64,000 nucleotides of DNA. Origin: Calliopsis andreniformis. Its lineage: Eukaryota; Arthropoda; Insecta; Hymenoptera; Andrenidae. This document shows positions 26,191 to 38,900 of this stretch, piece after piece. Both the position numbers and the translations under genes were made by a program. Positions within the stretch are counted from its first letter, which is position 1; the number at the start of each line of letters is the position of its first letter. The stretch lies in assembly GCF_051401765.1 (NCBI RefSeq), contig NW_027480450.1, positions 4,898,001 to 4,962,000 of the forward strand, written 5' to 3'. The notes under the pieces were generated by a model. It searched no databases and was not told where the DNA came from. It was given only the letters and a program-made list of their open reading frames with translations.

Positions 26191-27627
26191 TCCTCAATCC
26201 TCAATCCTCAATCTTCAATCTTCAAACCTCAATACTCAATCTTCATTCCTCAATCCTCAATCCTCAATCCTCAATCTTCAATCCTCAATACTCAATCCTC
26301 AATCCTCAGTCCTCAGTCCCCAAACCTCAACTCTGAATCTTCAATCCTGAATCCTCTATCTTCAGCCCTCAGTCCTCAACAATCAGTCGTCAATACTCAA
26401 TCCTCAATAGAATATCCTCAATTCAGAGTATTCAATACTCAATACTCAATCTGCAATCTTCAAACCTCTATCCACAAACATCAATTCTCACCACTCAACC
26501 CTCAACACCCAGTCCTCAATGTTCAATCCTCAATCCTCAGTTCTCAATCTTCAATTCTCAATACTGTATCTCAATCCTCAATCCTCAATCCTCAATACTC
26601 AATCCTCAATCCTCAACCTTCAATCCTCAATACTCAATCTTCAATCCTCAATCCTCAATCCCCAATCCTCAATCCTCAATCCTCAATATTCAATCCTGAA
26701 TACTCAATCTTCAATCCTCAATCCTCAATCCTCAATCCTCAATCCTCAATCCTCAGTCATCAATCCTCAATCTTCAATACTCAATCGTCAATCCTCAGAC
26801 CTCAATCCTCGATCCTCAATCCTCGTTCCTCAAACCTCAATCCTCAACCTCAGTCCTCATCCTCAATTCTCAATCCTCAATCCTCTATCCTCAATCCTCA
26901 ATCTTGAATCGTCAATAATCAATCTCTAATCCTGGATCCTCAATCCCCAATCCTCAATCCTTAGTCCTCAATCTTCAATCCTCAATCCCCAGTCCTCAAT
27001 CTTCAATCCTCAATGCTCAATCCTCAATCCTCAAGCCTCAGTCCTCAATCCTCAATCCTCAATCCTCAAACCTCAATCCTCGACCGTCAGTCCTCGTCCT
27101 CAAACCTCAATCCCGAATCCTCAATCCTGAATCCTCAATCTTCAGGCCTCAGTCCTCAAAAATCCATTGTCAATCCTCAATCCTCAATAGAATATCCTCA
27201 ATTCACAGTTTCTAATACTCAGTCCCCATTCATCAATCTTCAAATCTCAATCCACAAACATCAATTCTCATCATTCAACCCTCAACACTCAGTCCTCAAT
27301 CTTCAATCCTCAGTCATCAATCCTCAATCTTCAATACTCAATCGTCAATCCTCAGTGCTCAATCCTCGATCCTCAATCCTCGTTCCTCAAACCTCAATCC
27401 TCAACCCTCAGTCCTCATCCTCAATCCTCAATCCTCAATCCTCAATCCTCAATCTTGAATCCACAATAATCAATCTCCAATCATAGATCCTCAATTCCCA
27501 ATCCTCAATCCTTAATCCTCAATCTACAATCCTCAATCCCCAGTCCTCAATCCTCAATCCTCAATGCTCAATCCTCAATCCTCAAGCCTCAGTCCTCAAT
27601 CCTCAATCCTCAATCCTCAAACCTCAA
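26191..27627 (+). repeat. Exact tandem unit D2, 1437 bp
   Basis: This is the second copy of 24754-26190 and is nearly identical by eye; one visible difference is CAGTGCTC near 27354 against CAGTCCTC in D1. It shares the same one-base loss, here at about 26848. After 27627 the sequence leaves the unit (TCATTCC instead of TCAATCC) and continues as the copy of 21850-24120. Confidence 0.9.
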
Positions 27628-30200
27628 TCCTCATTCCTCAATCTTCAATACTCAATCCTCAATCCTCAATCCTCAGTCCTCAAACGTCAATTCTGAATCC
27701 TCAATACTCAATCTTCAACCCTCAAACCTCAAACCTCAATCCTCAACCGTCAGTTCTCGTCCTCAATCTTCAATCCTTAATCCCCAATCCTCAATATTCA
27801 ATCCTCAATACTCAATCTTCAATCCTCAAACCTCAATCCTCAATCCTCAGTCATCAATCCTCAATCTTCAATACTCAATCGTCACCCCTCAGTCCTCAAT
27901 CCTCTATTCTCAATCCTCGTTCCTCAAACCTCTATCCTCAACCCTCAGTCCTCATCCTCAGTTCTCAATTCTCAATCCTCAATCCTCAATCCTGAATCTT
28001 CAATCCTCAATAATCGATCTCCAATCACAGATCCTCAATTCCCAATCCTCAATCCTTAATCCTCAATCTTCAAACCTCAATCCCCAGTACTCAATCTTCA
28101 ATCCTCAATGCTCAACCCTCAATCATCAATCCTCAGTCCTCAATCCTCAATCCTCAGTCCTCAAACCTCAATCCTCAACAGTTAGTCCTCGTCCTCAATC
28201 CTCAACCCTCAATCCACAATCATCAATACTCAATCTTCAATCCTCAATCTTCAATCCTCAATACTCAATCTTCAATCCTCAATCCTCAATTCTGAATGCA
28301 CAATACTCAATACTCAATCGTCAATCCTCAATCCTCAATCCTCAATCCTCAATCCTCAGTCATCAATCCTCAATCTTCAATACTCAATCGTCAATCCTCA
28401 GTCCTCAATCCTCAATCCTCAATCCTCGTTCCTCAGGCCTCAATCCTCAACCCTCAGTCCTCATCCTCAGTTATCAATTCTCAATCATCAATGCTCAATC
28501 CTCAATCTTCAACCCTCAGTCCCCAATCCTGAATCCCCAATCCTCAATCCTCAACCTTCAATCCTCAATACTCAATCTTCAATCCTCAATCCTCAATCGT
28601 CAATCCTCAATTCTCAATCCTCAATCATCAATCCTCAATCCTCAACCCTAATTCTTCAATACTCAATACTCAATCTTCAATCCTCAACCCTCAATCCTCA
28701 ATACTCAATCTTCAAACCCCAGTCCCCAATCCTGAATCCCCAATCCTCAATCCTCAACCTTCAATCCTCAATACTCAATCTTCAATCCTCAATCCTCAAT
28801 CGTCAATCCTCAATTCTCAATCCTCAATCCTCAACCCTCAATCCTCAGACCTCAAACATCAATACTCAACCCTCAGTCCTCGTCCTCAATGCACAACCCT
28901 CAATCCTCAATCCTCAATGCTCAATCAACAATATTCAATCTTCAATACCCAATCCTCAATACTCAGTCGTCAATCCTCAAGCGTTCATCCTCAATCCTCA
29001 ATCCTCAACCCTCAATCCTCAGTCCTCAAACTAAATCCTGAATCCTCAACACTGAATCCCCAATCTTCAGACCTCAGTCCTCAAAAATCAATTGTCAATC
29101 CTCAATCCTCAATAGAATATCCTCAATTCACAGTTTTCAATACTCAATCCCCATTCTTCAGTCTTCAAATCTCAATCCACAAACATCAATTCTCATCACT
29201 CAACCCTCAACACTCAGTCCTCAATCTTCAATCCTCAAACGTCAATCCTCAATCTTCAATACTCAATACTCAACCTTCAATCGTCAATCCTCAATTCTCA
29301 ATCCTCAATACTCAATCCTCAATACTCAACCCTCAATCGTCAATCCTCAATCCCCAATCCTCAATCTTCAATCCTCAATACTCAATCCTCAATCCTCAAT
29401 CGCCAATTCTCAATCCTCAATCCTCAATCCGCAATCTTCAATCCTCAATCCTCAATCCTCAATCCTCTATCCTCAATCTTCAATCCTCAATTCTCAATCC
29501 TCAGTCCTGAACCCTCAATCCTCAATCTTCAATACTCAATACTCAATCTTCAATCATCAATCCTCAATCCTCAATCCTCAATCCTCAATCGACAGTCATC
29601 AATCCTCAATACTAAACCTTCAATCCTCAATACTCAATCCTCAATCCTCATTCCTCAATCCTCAATACCCAGTCCTCAATCTTCAATCCTCAATCCTCAA
29701 TCCTCAGTTCTCAATCCTCAACCCTCAGTCCTCAGTCCTCAAACCCCAATCCCCAAACCTCAGCCCTCATCCTCAATCCTCAAACCTCAATCCTCAATAT
29801 TCAATCCTCAATACTCAATCTTCAATCCTCAATCCGCAATCCTCAATGATCAATCCTCAATCCTCTATCCTCATTGTTCAATCCACAATACCCAATCCTC
29901 AATCTTCAATCCTCAATCCTCAATCCCCAATCCTCAATCCTCAATCCCCAATCCTCAATCCTCAATCCTCAATCTTCAATCCACAGTCCCCAATCCTCAA
30001 TCTTCAGTCCTCAATCCTCAATCCTCAATCCTCAATCCTCAATCTTCAATCCTAAATACTCAATCTTCAATCCTCAATCCTCAATCCTCAACCCTCAACA
30101 CTCAATCCTCAATCCTCAATCTTCAATCCTCAATCCTCAATCCTCAACCCTCAATCTTGAATCCTCAATAATCAATCTCCAATTCTAGATCCTCAATCCC
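27628..30200 (+). repeat. Right continuation of the 5.77-kb-spaced block copy
   Basis: No gene is present. Base 28296 pairs with 22513 and 28884 with 23101 (offset 5783). At the landmark TGATCAATCC, 29847 pairs with 24071 (offset 5776). The one-heptamer step is explained by GCCAATTC...GCAATC having four consensus units near 23620-23655 but three near 29403-29430. The match fades after about 29900. Confidence 0.85.
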
Positions 30201-32119
30201 CAATCCACAATCCTTAATCCTCAATCCTCAATCCTCAATCCTCAAGCCTCTGTCCTCAATCCTCAATTCTCAATCCTCAATCCGCAATCCTCAATCCTCA
30301 ATCCTCAGTCATCAATCCTTAATCTTCAATACTCAATCGTCAATCCTCAGTCCTCAATACTGAATCCTCAATCCTCGTTCCTCAAACCTCAATCATCAAT
30401 ACTCAACCTTCAATACTCAATCCTCAATCCTCGTTCCTCAAACCTCAATCCTCAACCCTCAGTCCTCATACTCAATTTTCAATTCTCAATCCTCAATCCT
30501 CAATCCTCAATCTTGAATCCTCAATAATCAATCTCCAATCCTAGATCTTCAATCCGCAATCCTCAATCCTTAATCCTCAATCCTCAATCCTCAATCTCCA
30601 GCCCTCAGTCTTCAATCCTCAATCTCCAGTCCTCAATCTTCAATCCTCCACGCTCAATCCTCAATCCTGAAGCCTCAGTCCTCAATCGTCAATCCTCAAT
30701 CCTCAAACCTCAATCCTGAATACTCAATCATCAATCCTCAACCCTCAGTCATGAATACTAAATCTTCAGTACTCAATCCTCAGTCCTCAATCCTCAATCC
30801 TCAATCCTCAGTCATCAATCCTCAGTCTTCAATACTCAATCGTCAATCCTCAGTCCTCAATCCTCAATCCTCAATCCTCGTTCCTCAAACCTCTATCCTC
30901 AACCCTCAGTCCTCATCCTCAGTTCTCAATTCTCAATCCTCAATCCTCAATCCTGAATCTTCAATCCTCAATAATCGATCTCCAATCACAGTTCCTCAAT
31001 TCCCAATCCTCAATCCTTAATCCTCAATCTTCAAACCTCAATCCCCAGTCCTCAATCTTCAATCCTCAATGCACAACCCTCAATCATCAATCCTCAGTCC
31101 TCAATACTAAATCCTCATTCCTCAAACCTCAATCCTCAACAGTTAGTCCTCGTCCTCAATCCTCAACCCTCAATCCACAATCATCAATACTCAATCTTCA
31201 ATCCTCAATCTTCAATCCCCAATACTCAATCTTCAATCCTCAATCCTCAATTCTCAATGCACAATACTCAATCCTCAATCGTCAATCCTCAATCCTCAAT
31301 CCTCAACCCTCAATCCTCAGTCATCAATCCTCGTTCCTCAAGCCTCAATCCTCAACCCTCAGTCCTCATCCTCAGTTATCAATTCTCAATCCTCAATCCT
31401 CAATCCTCAAGCTTGAATCCTCAATAGGCAATCTCCAATCCTAGATACTCAATCCTCAATCATCAATCCTCAATCCACAATCTTCAATCCGCAGTCCCAA
31501 ATCCACAATCTTCAATCCTCAATCCTCAATCCTCAATCCTCAATCCTCAATCCTCAAACTTCGATCCTCAATACTCAATCTTCAATCCTCAATCCTCAAT
31601 CCTCAATCCTCAATCCACAATACTCAATCATCAATCCTCAACCTTCAATACTCAATCCTCAATCCTCGTTCCTCAAACCTCAATCCTCAACCCTCAGTCC
31701 CAATCCTCAATTTTCAATTCTCAATCCTCAATCCTCAATCCTCAATCATGAATCCTCAATAATCAATCTCCAATCCTAGATCCTCAATCCCCAATCCTCA
31801 ATCCTTAATCCTCAATCTTCAGTCCTCAATCTCCAGCCCACAATCTTCAATCCTCGATCTCCAGTCCTCAACCTTCAATCCTCCATGCTCAATCCTGAAT
31901 CCTCAAGCCTCAGTCCTCAATCCTCAATCCTCAATCCTCAAACCTCAATCCTGAATCCTCAATACTCAATCCTCAATCCTCAGTCATGAATACTCAATCT
32001 TCAATACTCAATCCTCTATCCTCAATCCTCAATCCTCAATCCTCAATCCTCAGTCATCAATCCTCAATCTTCAATGCTCAATCGTCAATCGTCAGTCCTC
32101 AATCCTCAATCCTCAATCC

Positions 32120-32500
32120 TCGTTCCTCAAACCTCAATCCTCAACCCTCAGTCCTCAATCCTCAATCCTCAATCCTCAATCCTCAACCTTCTGTCCTCAA
32201 TACTCAATCTTCAATCCTCAATCCTCAATCCTCAATCCTCAATCCTCAATCCTCAACCTTCAGTCCTCAATACTCAATCTTCAATCCTCAATCCTCAATC
32301 CTCAATCCTCAATCCTCGTTCCTCAAACCTCAATCCTCAACCCTCAGTCCTCAATCCTCAATCCTCAATCCTCAATCCTCAACCTTCTGTCCTCAATACT
32401 CAATCTTCAATCCTCAATCCTCAATCCTCAATCCTCAATCCTCAATCCTCAATCCTCAATCCTCAATCCTCAATCCTCAATCCTCAATCCTCAATTTCAA
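32120..32500 (+). repeat. Local 196-bp and 70-bp duplications with longest pure run
   Basis: CGTTCCTCAAACC at 32121 recurs at 32317, offset 196 (28 x 7). AACCTT at 32185 recurs at 32255 (offset 70, 10 x 7) and at 32381. The block ends in twelve consensus heptamers at 32407-32490 followed by TCAATTTCAACCC. It lies in the longest forward open frame of the window (32074-33477, 467 codons), which I regard as an artefact of the repeat. Confidence 0.8.
32407..32490 (+). repeat. Pure run of twelve consensus heptamers
   Basis: Twelve successive TCAATCC units occur without a substitution. It is the longest uninterrupted consensus stretch I noticed; other runs of nine or ten units are at 921-990 and 33384-33446. 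On the opposite strand each unit gives one GG pair separated by five bases. Confidence 0.85.
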
Positions 32501-35500
32501 CCCTCAATACTCAATCTTCAATTCTCAATCCTCAATCCTCAATCCTCAATCCTCATTCTTCAAACCTCAATACCCAATCCACAATCTCCAATCCCCAATC
32601 CTCAATCCTCAATTCTCAATCCTCAATCCTCAATCCTCAGACCTCAAACATCAAAACTTACCCCTCAGTCCTCGTACTCAATCCACAACCCTCAATCCTG
32701 AATCCTCAATCTTCAATCATCAATATTCAATCTTCAATCCTCAATCCTCAATCCTCAGTCCTCAATCCTCAGTCCTCAAACCTAAATCCTGAATCCTCAA
32801 TCCTGAATCCTCAACCTTCAGCCCTCAGTCCTCAACAATCACTCGTCAATCCTCAATCCTCAATAGAGTATCCTCAATTCATAGTTTTCAATACTCAATA
32901 CTCAATCTGCAATCATCAAATCTCTATTCACAAACATCAATTCTCATCACTCAACCCTCAACACTCAGTCCCCTGTCCTCAATCTTCAATCCTCAATGCG
33001 CAATCCTCAATACTCAATCCTCAATCCTCAGTCCTCAATCTTCAAACCTCAATCCTCAAACCTCAACCCTCAACCGTCAGTTCTCGTCCTCAATCCTCAA
33101 CCCCCAATCCTCAATCCTCAATCTTCAATCATCAATACTCAATCTTCAGTCCTCAATCCTCAATCCTCAATCCTCAATCCTCAAACCTCAATATTCAACA
33201 CAAAACCCTCAACCATCAATCCCCAATACTCAGCCATCAATCCTCAATTCTCAATCCTCAATATTCAATCCTCAATCCTCAATCTTCAATCCTCAGTCCC
33301 CAACCCTCAATCTTCAATCCTCAATCCTCAATCCTCAATCCTCAATCCTCAATCCTCAACCTTCAGTCCTCAATACTCAATCTTCAATCCTCAATCCTCA
33401 ATCCTCAATCCTCAATCCTCAATCCTCAATCCTCAATCCTCAATCCTCAATCATCAATCCTCAATCCTCAACCCTAATTCTTCAATACTCAATACTCAAT
33501 CTTCAATCCTCAACCCTCAATTCTCAATCCTCAATTCTCAATCCTCAATCCCCAATCCCCAATCCTGAATCCCCAATCCTCAATCCTCAACCTTCAATCC
33601 TCAATACTCAATCTTCAATCCTCAATCCTCAATCGTCAATCCTCAATTCTCAATCCTCAATCCTCAGTCCTCAGACCTCAAACATCAATACTCAACCCTC
33701 AGTCCTCGTCCTCAATCCGCAACCCTCAATCCTCAACCCTCAATCCTCAATCATCAATATTCAATCTTCAATACTCAATCCTCAATACCCAATCCTCAAT
33801 CCTCAATCGTCAATCTTCAATCCTCAATACTCAATCTTCAATCCTCAATCCTCAATCCTCAATACTGAATCCTCAATCCTCAATCCTCAATCATCAATCC
33901 TCAATCTTCAATAGTCTATCCTCAATCCTCAATCCCCAATCCTCAATACTCAACCATCAACACTCAACTCTCAATACTCAATAGAATATCCTGAATTCTC
34001 AGGATTCAATACTCAAACATCAATCCTCAAACATCAGCCCTCATCCTCAATCCTCTATTCTCAATCCTCAATCCTCAGTATTCAATCCTCAATACTCAAC
34101 CTTCAATCATCAATCCGCAATCCTCAATCCTCAATCCTCAATACGCAGCCATCGATACTCAATCTTCTATCCTCAATGCTCAATCCTCAATCCTCAATCC
34201 TCAGACCTCAATCTTCAGCCCTCAATCCTCAATCCTCAATCTTCAATCCTCAATCCTCAATTCTCAACCCTCAATATTGAATCCTCAATAATCAATCTCC
34301 AATCCTAGATCCTCAATCCCCAATCCTCAATCCTTAATCCTCAATCCTCAATCCTCAAGCCTCTGTCCCCAATCCTCAATACTAAATCCTCAATCCTCAA
34401 TCCTCAGTCTTCAATCTTCAACCCTCAATCCTCATACCTCAATCCTCAACCGTCAGTTCTCGTCCTCAATCCTCAACACTCAATCCTCAATCCTCAATCT
34501 TCAATCCTCAATACTCAATCTTCAATCCTCAATCCTCAATCGTCAATCCTCAATTCTCAATCCTCAATCCTCAGTCCTCAGACCTCAAACTTCAATACTC
34601 ACCCCTCAGTCCTCGTCCTCAATCCGCAACCCTCAATCCTCAACCCTCAATCCTCAATCATCAATATTCAATCTTCAATACTCAATCCTCAATACCCAAT
34701 CCTCAATCCTCAATCGTCACTCTTCAACCCTCAATACTCAATCTTCAATCCTCAATCTCCAGCCCTCAATCTTCAATCCTCAATCTCCAGTCCTCAATCT
34801 TCAATCCTCCATGCTCAATCCTCAATCCTCAAGCCTCAGTCCTCAATCGTCAATCCTCAATCCTCAAACCTCAATCCTGAATCCTCAATCATCAATCCTC
34901 AATCCTCAGTCATGAATACTAAATCTTCAATACTCAATCCTCAGTCCTCAATCCTCAATCCTCAATCCTCAGTCATCAATCCTCAGTCTTCAATACTCAA
35001 TCGTCAATCCTCAGTCCTCAATCCTCAATCCTCAATCCTCGTTCCTCAAACCTCAATTCTCAACCCTCAGTCCTCAATCCTCAATCATCAATCCTCAATA
35101 CTCAACCTTCAATCCTCAATCCTCAGTCCTCAAACCTCAATTCTGAATCCTCAATACTCAATCTTCAACCCTCAATCCTCAGTCCTCAATATTCAATCCT
35201 CAATGCTCAATCCTCAATCCTCAATCCTCAATCCTCAGTCTTAAATCTTCAACCCTCAAACCTCAAACCTCAATCCTCAACCGTCAGTTCTCGTCCTCAA
35301 TCTTCAATCCTTAATCCCCAATCCTCAATATTCAATCCTCAATACTCAATCTTCAATCCTCAAACCTCAGTCCTCAATCCTCAGTCATCAATCCTCAATC
35401 TTCAATACTCAATCGTCAATCCTCAGTCCTCAATCCTCTATCCTCAATCCTCGTTCCTCAAACCTCTATCCTCAACCCTCAGTCCTCATCCTCAGTTCTC

Positions 35501-37170
35501 AATTCTCAATCCTCAATCCTCAATCCTGAATCTTCAATCCTCAATAATCGATCTCCAATCACAGTTCCTCAATTCCGAATCCTCAATCCTTAATCCTCAA
35601 TCTTCAAACCTCAATGCCCAGTCCTCAATCTTCAATCCTCAATGCTCAACCCTCAATCATCAATCCTCAGTTCTCAATCCTCAATCCTCATTCCTCAAAC
35701 CTCAACCCTCAACAGTTAGTCCTCGTCCTCAATCCTCAACCCTCAATCCACAATCATCAATACTCAATCCTCAATCGTCAATCCTCAATCCTCAATCCTC
35801 AATCCTCAATCCTCAGTCATCAATCCTCAATCTTCAATACTCAATCGTCAATCCTCAGTCCTCAATCCTCAATCCTCAATCCTCGTTCCTCAAGCCTCAA
35901 TCCTCAACCCTCAGTCCTCATCCTCAGTTATCAATTCTCAATCCTCAATCCTCAAGCTTGAATCCTCAGATAGTCAATCTCCAATCCTAGATACTCAATC
36001 CTCAATCATCAATCCTCAATCCACAATCTTCAATCCGCAGTCCCAAATCCTCAATCTTCAATCCTCAATCCTCACTCCTCAATCCTCAATCCTCAATCCT
36101 CAAACCTCAATCCTGAATCCTCAATACTCAATACTCAATCCTCAGTCATGAATACTCAATCTTCAATACTCAATCCTCAATCCTCAATCCTCAAACCTCA
36201 ATCCTCAATCATCAATCCTCAACCTTCAAAACTCAATCCTCAATCCTCGTTCCTCAAACCTCAATCCTCAACCCTCAGACCCAATCCTCAATCTTCAATT
36301 CTCAATCCTCAATCCTCAATCCTCAATCTTGAACCCTCAATAATCAGTCTCCAATCCTGGATCCTCAATCCCCAATCCTCAGTCCTTAATCCTCAATCTT
36401 CAGTCCTCAATCTCCAGCCCACAATCTTCAATCCTCGATCTCCAGTCCTCAACCTTCAATCCTCCATGCTCAATCCTCAATCCTCAAGCCTCAGTCCTCA
36501 ATCCTCAATCCTCAATCCTCAAACCTCAATCCTGAATCCTCAATACTCAATCCTCAATCCTCAGACATCAATCCTCAATCTTCAATACTCAATCGTCAAT
36601 CCTCAGTCCTCAATCCTCAATCCTCAATCCTCGTTCCTCAATCCTCAATCCTCAACCCTCAGTCCTCATCCTCAATTCTCAATTCTCAATCCTCAATCCT
36701 CAATCCCCAATCCTCAATCTTCAGTCCTCAATCCTCAATCCTCAATCTTCAATCCTCAATACTCAATCTTCAATCCTCTATCCTCAATCCTCAATCCTCA
36801 GTCCTCAATCCTCAATCTTGAATCCTCAATAATCAATCTCCAATTCCAGATCCTCAATCCCCAATCCTCAATCCTCAATCCTCAATCCTCAATCCTCAAT
36901 CCTCAATCCTAAATCCTCAATCTTCAATCCTCAATACTCAATCTCAATCCTCTATCCTCAATCCTCAATCCTCGATCCTCAATCCTAAATCATCAATCCT
37001 CAATCTTCAATTCTCAATCCTCAATCCTCAATCCTCAATCCTCAATACTCAACCATCAATCCTCAATTCTCCATACTCAATAGAATATCCTGAATTCTCT
37101 GGATTCAATACTCAAACCTCAATCCTCCACCCTCAGCCCTCATTCTCAATCCCTAATCCTCAATCCTCAA

Positions 37171-37330
37171 TCCTCAAGCCTCAGTCCTCAATCCTCAATC
37201 CTCAAGCCTCAGTCCTCAATCCTAGATCCTCAATCCCCAATCCTCAAACCTTAATCCTCAATCCTCAATCCTCAAGCCTCAGTCCTCAATCCTCAATCCT
37301 CAAGCCTCAGTCCTCAATCCTCAATCCTCA
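37171..37330 (+). repeat. Short-period (28-bp) sub-array
   Basis: TCAAGCCTCAGTCC followed by two consensus heptamers repeats with period 28 (AAGCC at 37176, 37204, 37274, 37302), interrupted once by a CCTAGATCC box. It shows a local four-heptamer unit expanding inside the larger array. Confidence 0.75.
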
Positions 37331-38129
37331 AACATCAATCCTCAACCCTCAATCTTCAATCCTCAATCCTCAATCCTCAATCCTCAATCCCCAACCGTCA
37401 GTCTTCAATCCTCAATACTCAATCTTCAATCCTCAATCCTCAATCCTCAATCCTCAATCCTCATTCCTCAATCCTCAATACCCAATCCTCAATCTTCAAC
37501 CCTCAATCCTCGATCCTCAATTCTCAATCCTCAACCCTCAGTCCTCAGTCCTCAAACCTCAATCCTCAAACCTCAGCCATCATCCTCAATCCTCAATCCT
37601 CAATCCTCAATCCTCAATCTTCAATCCTCAATACTCAATCTTCAATCCTCAGTCCTCAGTCCCCAAACCTCAACTCTGAATCCTCAATCCTGAATCCTCA
37701 ACCTTCAGCCCTCAGTCATCAACAATCAGTCGTCAATACTCAATCCTCAATAGAATATCCTCAATTCAGAGTATTCTATACTCAATACTCAATCTGCAAT
37801 CTTCAAACCTCTTTCCACAAACATCAATTCTCATCACTCAACCCTCAACACTCAGTCCTCAATGTTCAATCCCCAATCCTCAATTCTCAATCTTCAATCC
37901 TCAATCCTCAACCTTCAATGCTCAATACTCAATCTTCCATTCTCTATCGTCAATCCTCAATCCTCAATCCTCAAACCTAAATCATCAATCCTCAATCTTC
38001 AATACTCAATCCTCAATACTCAATCCTCCGCCATCAATACTCAATCTTCAATACTCAATCGTCAATACTCAGTCCTCAATCCTCGAACCTCAATCCTCGT
38101 TCCTCAAACCTCAATCCTCAACCCTCAGT

Positions 38130-38900
38130 CCTCATCCTCAATTCTCAATTCTCAATCCTCAATCCACTATCCTCAATCTTGAATCCTCAATAATCAATCT
38201 CCAACCATAGATCCTCAGTCCCCAATCCTCAAACGTTAATCCTGAATCCTCAATCCCCAAGCCTAAGTCCTCAATCCTCAATCCTCAATCCTCAATCCTC
38301 AATCCTCCCTCATCAATCCTCAATCTTCAATACTCAATCGTCAATACTCAGTCCTCAATCCTCGATCCTCAACCCTCGTTCCTCAAACCTCAATCCTCAA
38401 TCCGCAGTCCTCATCCTCAATTCTCAATTCTCAATCCTCAATCGTCTATCCTCAATCTTGAATCCTCAATAATCAATCTCCAATCCTAGATCCTCAATCC
38501 CCAATCCTCAAACCTTAATCCTCAATCCTCAATCCTCAATCCTCAGTCCTCTATCCTCAATCCTCAATCCTCAATCCTCAATCCTCATTCATCAATCCTC
38601 AATCTTCAATACACAATAGTCAATCCACATTCCTCAATCCTCAATCCTCAATTCTCGTTCCTCCAACCTCAATCCTCAACCCTCAGTCCTCATCCTCAAT
38701 TCTCAATTCTCAATCCTCAATCCTCAATCCTCAATCTTGAATCCTCAATAATCAATCTCCAATCCTAGATCCTCAATCCCCAATCCTCAATCTTCAATCC
38801 TCAATCCCCAGTCCTCACTCTTCAATCCTCGATGCTCAATCATCAATCCTCAAGCCTCAGTCCTCAATCCTCAGGCGTCAATCTTCAATCCTCAATCCTC
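38130..38900 (+). repeat. 279-bp higher-order repeat, triplet 1
   Basis: Three successive TAGATC boxes at 38208, 38487 and 38766 are spaced by 279 bp, that is 39 heptamers plus one hexamer (TCATCC in CCTCAGTCCTCATCC). Each unit contains a CATCAATCCTCAATCTTC segment, CGTTCCTC, the TCATCC phase break and the CTTGAATCC/CCTAGATCC box, with single-base drift between units. Confidence 0.8.

Larger units (their letters stand above)
30201..36950 (+). repeat. Mosaic satellite domain related to 10600-14000
   Basis: No gene is present. CATGAATACTAAATC occurs near 30750 and 34911, as at 10827 and 16084. AAGCTTGAATCC occurs at 31409 and near 35955, as at 11988. From about 11988 to 12450 the offset to this domain is 19421-19428; at GAGTATCC (13605 and 32866) it is 19261. 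Cassettes are absent between 29115 and 32866, mirroring the gap 9898-13605. Cassettes occur at 32866 and 33984. Confidence 0.75.

Noticed and set aside
24754..27627. Assembly artefact as sole explanation of the tandem 1437-bp pair
   Set aside because: At least one base difference (near 27354) separates the copies, so they are not a simple doubled contig, but only long reads can settle it.
32074..33477. Open frame of 467 codons, the longest in the window, with NPQSSIL-type repeats
   Set aside because: The same peptide arises in all three forward frames of the heptamer, there is no stop in the consensus, and an overlapping frame at 32996-33568 gives the same kind of product. No start context or non-repeat domain is present.
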